Shown piece after piece: positions 62,322 through 64,000 of a stretch of DNA of 64,000 nucleotides. Below the pieces are notes generated by a model, which ran no database searches, was not told the DNA's origin, and was given only the letters and a program-made list of their open reading frames with translations. Each line of letters opens with the position of its first letter. Within the stretch, counting starts at the first letter, position 1. The translations under genes were made by a program, and so were the position numbers. This stretch comes from Adlercreutzia agrestimuris (GTDB lineage: Bacteria > Actinomycetota > Coriobacteriia > Coriobacteriales > Eggerthellaceae): NCBI RefSeq assembly GCF_943193125.1, contig NZ_CALPCX010000004.1, positions 202,614 to 266,613 on the forward strand. The letters run 5' to 3'.

Positions 62322-63722
62322 TCACTTCGTTTTATCGCATGCATGCCACCATGCGCTGACATATTTACTTAATGCTTCAGGTTCGTTAGGTATAGCTTCA
62401 TCAATGACTGCGTTCAATGTAGCTTGCAGTGCTTGTCCAACAAAAGGACCTTGCCTGACACCGAGTGCCACAACATCGTTTCCGTTGATTGCCAATTTTG
62501 AGAGCGAAAACGCTTCATCCTTAGCAAGAATTTCATCAAGTGTTTGTTCAAGCGTATCAATTATCTCTCTGCGTGCAGCGCGATAGGGCTGCGCTTGCGC
62601 TGAGGTGTCTCCGCGTTTGACTTCGCAAAGAGTGCGAAAAAGCTGCGTATCGCCACCGAGTTTTGTCAGCATGCGTTTCACCGCTCGAGGGGTTGGTTCA
62701 ATCACATCGTCATGACGTTTTACGAGTAAGCACACTTGATCTGCAAAGGTAGGCGAAACTTTGAGGCGCTCAAGAATTCCACGTGCAATGTTCACACTTA
62801 TAGCGGCATGCCCGTAAAAATGCCCAATTCCTTTTTCGTCAACAAAAAATGCCGCCGGCTTGCCCATGTCATGGCAAAGCATCGTCCAGCGCGCTAAAAG
62901 GTCAAAAGCAACACCGTCAACTGCGTGCGCGGTATGCTCTAAAACGTCGTAGCAATGATACGGAGTCTGCTGATTAAAGCCTTTCATGGCAACCAACTCA
63001 GGAAGCACCACGCTGAGCACATCAACATATAACATAAGTGCAGTGCCGGCATCTTTGCCCATCAACAGCCGATCCAGCTCTATGCGGACACGCTCAACAG
63101 CAATGCGTGAAAGCAACCCTTTGTTGGCAATCATTCCGTTATAGGTTGTATCCTCAACAACAAAACCAAGCTCTGAGGCAAATCGGCACCCGCGCAAAAT
63201 ACGAAGTGCATCCTCGGCAAATCGTTTATGCGGATCTCCGACTGCGCGTATAACTCCTGCTTTGATGTCGTCGACGCCACCAAACAAATCAAGTACACCC
63301 CGATCAGGGTGATACGCCAGCGCATTCATCGTGAAATCACGCCGTGCCAAATCTTGCTCAATTGATTGTACGAACTCTACGCATTCAGGATGCCGAGCGT
63401 CTTTATAAGCTCCATCATGGCGAAATGTGGTTACTTCAAAAGGATATCCGTCAACAATAACGGTGAGTGTTCCATGTTTGGTTCCTGTCTCATGCGTAGT
63501 AAAACTAGCCTCTTCAAAGAGTTGCCGAGAAACCTTCCAAGGCGCCGCACTTGCAATGTCTGCATCATGTGCAGGAAGACCCATTAGCGCATTGCGGATA
63601 AACCCTCCAACGATCCACGCTTGATATCCTGCATTTTCAAGAACGCGTATAACTTTAAGTGAACTCTGATACAGATCGGCATTATCGCTGGTCACATCTA
63701 TATGGAAGAGGGGTTGATGCAT
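62322..63722 (-). CDS. cca: CCA tRNA nucleotidyltransferase / poly(A) polymerase family, with HD domain
   Basis: A 466-residue class II nucleotidyltransferase. It has the GG loop and catalytic Asp pair in AWIVGGFIRNALMGLPAHDADIAS near residues 36-59, RRDFTMNAL near 124-132, DPHKRFAEDALRILRGCRFA near 160-179, and an HD motif (MLCHDMGKPAAFF) in the C-terminal half. It repairs or adds CCA ends of tRNAs. The two tRNAs in the window encode CCA, so a repair role is likely. The ATG at 63722 gives the family N-terminus; the frame extends upstream to 63776 across its promoter. Confidence 0.93.
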   Translation of the reverse strand: MHQPLFHIDVTSDNADLYQSSLKVIRVLENAGYQAWIVGGFIRNALMGLPAHDADIASAAPWKVSRQLFEEASFTTHETGTKHGTLTVIVDGYPFEVTTFRHDGAYKDARHPECVEFVQSIEQDLARRDFTMNALAYHPDRGVLDLFGGVDDIKAGVIRAVGDPHKRFAEDALRILRGCRFASELGFVVEDTTYNGMIANKGLLSRIAVERVRIELDRLLMGKDAGTALMLYVDVLSVVLPELVAMKGFNQQTPYHCYDVLEHTAHAVDGVAFDLLARWTMLCHDMGKPAAFFVDEKGIGHFYGHAAISVNIARGILERLKVSPTFADQVCLLVKRHDDVIEPTPRAVKRMLTKLGGDTQLFRTLCEVKRGDTSAQAQPYRAARREIIDTLEQTLDEILAKDEAFSLSKLAINGNDVVALGVRQGPFVGQALQATLNAVIDEAIPNEPEALSKYVSAWWHACDKTK

Positions 63723-63748
63723 GATGAAACCTCGCTTCTGTTTACTTA

Positions 63749-63776
63749 TATATAGTATAGAGATGTCTGCCTGCAA
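63749..63776 (-). promoter_or_regulatory. Promoter of cca
   Basis: On the minus strand TTGCAG (63776-63771), a 16-bp spacer and TATATA (63754-63749) lie 27 bp upstream of the start. Confidence 0.6.
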
Positions 63777-63804
63777 AAAAGTTATAAATTGTCGAAAAAA
63801 GTTC

Positions 63805-63833
63805 TTGCAATTCGTTTAAGGTACCTCTAATAT
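63805..63833 (+). promoter_or_regulatory. Strong tandem promoter 1 pointing out of the window
   Basis: TTGCAA (63805-63810), a 17-bp spacer and TAATAT (63828-63833). The 12 bases around the -35 (AAAAAAGTTCTTG) recur at promoter 2. A GAAA-tetraloop hairpin follows (GCACTTAC with GTGAGTGC, 63843-63862). Confidence 0.75.
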
Positions 63834-63942
63834 AGTCAGTCCGCACTTACGAAAGTGAGTGCGCTTTGCAAGACTGCTCGGGCGGTTCGCAGAGTGAGAA
63901 ATTGCTCTCGAAAAAATTTCTTGAATTTCTTAAAAAAAGTTC

Positions 63943-63971
63943 TTGACAGCCCGGAAGCATTCAAGTAAAGT
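63943..63971 (+). promoter_or_regulatory. Strong tandem promoter 2 pointing out of the window
   Basis: TTGACA (63943-63948), a 17-bp spacer and TAAAGT (63966-63971), 138 bp after promoter 1. Two near-consensus promoters with a shared upstream AAAAAAGTTCTTG, a long leader and no coding frame after them are typical of rRNA operons; the transcribed gene lies beyond base 64000. Confidence 0.8.
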
Positions 63972-64000
63972 ATCTCCTTGCGCGTCACGCCACAGCGAGA

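Noticed and set aside
1..64000. CRISPR arrays, insertion sequences and complete prophage genes
   Set aside because: No regularly spaced repeats, transposase frames or phage structural genes were seen on either strand.

Overview
The window is a bacterial chromosome segment of moderate G+C content. It probably comes from the class Coriobacteriia (Actinomycetota), from one of its lower-G+C members. The reasons are: a complete division/cell-wall (dcw) cluster with SepF, YggT and DivIVA but no ftsA between ftsQ and ftsZ; cytochrome bd as the only respiratory oxidase seen; and two large Gram-positive surface proteins ending in a QTGD sorting signal, a helix and a basic tail. The genus cannot be fixed from the sequence alone.

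Layout. 1-14 kb holds housekeeping genes: the 3' end of an asparagine synthase, murJ, nadK, panBC, an MFS exporter, a DUF1846 protein, cydAB, pyrG and a xerD-type recombinase. 14.3-35.5 kb is the dcw cluster: mraZ (behind MraZ boxes), rsmH, ftsL, ftsI, murE, murF, mraY, murD, ftsW, murG, murC, murB, ftsQ, then ftsZ from its own strong promoter, pgeF, a YggS-type PLP protein, sepF, proC, yggT and divIVA. These genes make lipid II and assemble the divisome; murE has a DNPR motif, which points to meso-diaminopimelate. 35.9-42.0 kb is one gene for a sortase-type adhesin of about 2,000 residues. 42.1-46.2 kb has rnpB (minus strand) and a thiamine block: thiN, a TPP riboswitch, thiC, thiE, thiD. 46.2-48.7 kb has a YtcJ-type amidohydrolase and cysK on the minus strand.

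48.8-57.5 kb is accessory. A strong promoter drives tRNA-Gln(CTG) and tRNA-Glu(CTC). A 114-bp copy of the 3' part of tRNA-Glu plus its terminator recurs 1,453 bp downstream. The two copies bracket a mini-island whose only recognisable cargo is an AbiD/AbiF-type HEPN abortive-infection gene, preceded by a compact terminator-ended RNA candidate. Next comes an unexplained module: a 38-residue membrane peptide on the minus strand, too short for ordinary gene calling, behind a leader with nested 12-bp and 11-bp stems and a 16-nt loop segment that can pair with sequence near the peptide's ribosome site. Then follows a restriction-modification locus: an Eco57I-like adenine methyltransferase interrupted by a one-base slip in an A6 run, and a GIY-YIG/helicase protein with a methyltransferase-like tail. 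Two unrecognised genes follow, one encoding a 215-residue protein and one a 647-residue membrane protein.

59.5-64 kb has a second surface protein with GLUG-type repeats, a small membrane-anchored protein and a CCA-adding enzyme. At the right edge two near-consensus tandem promoters point out of the window, as expected in front of an rRNA operon that lies just outside.

The strongest candidates for something undescribed are the structured leader with its 38-residue peptide (50.68-50.97 kb), the tRNA-Glu AbiF mini-island with its small RNA (49.07-50.52 kb), and the slippery A6 break in the methyltransferase (52.59 kb).
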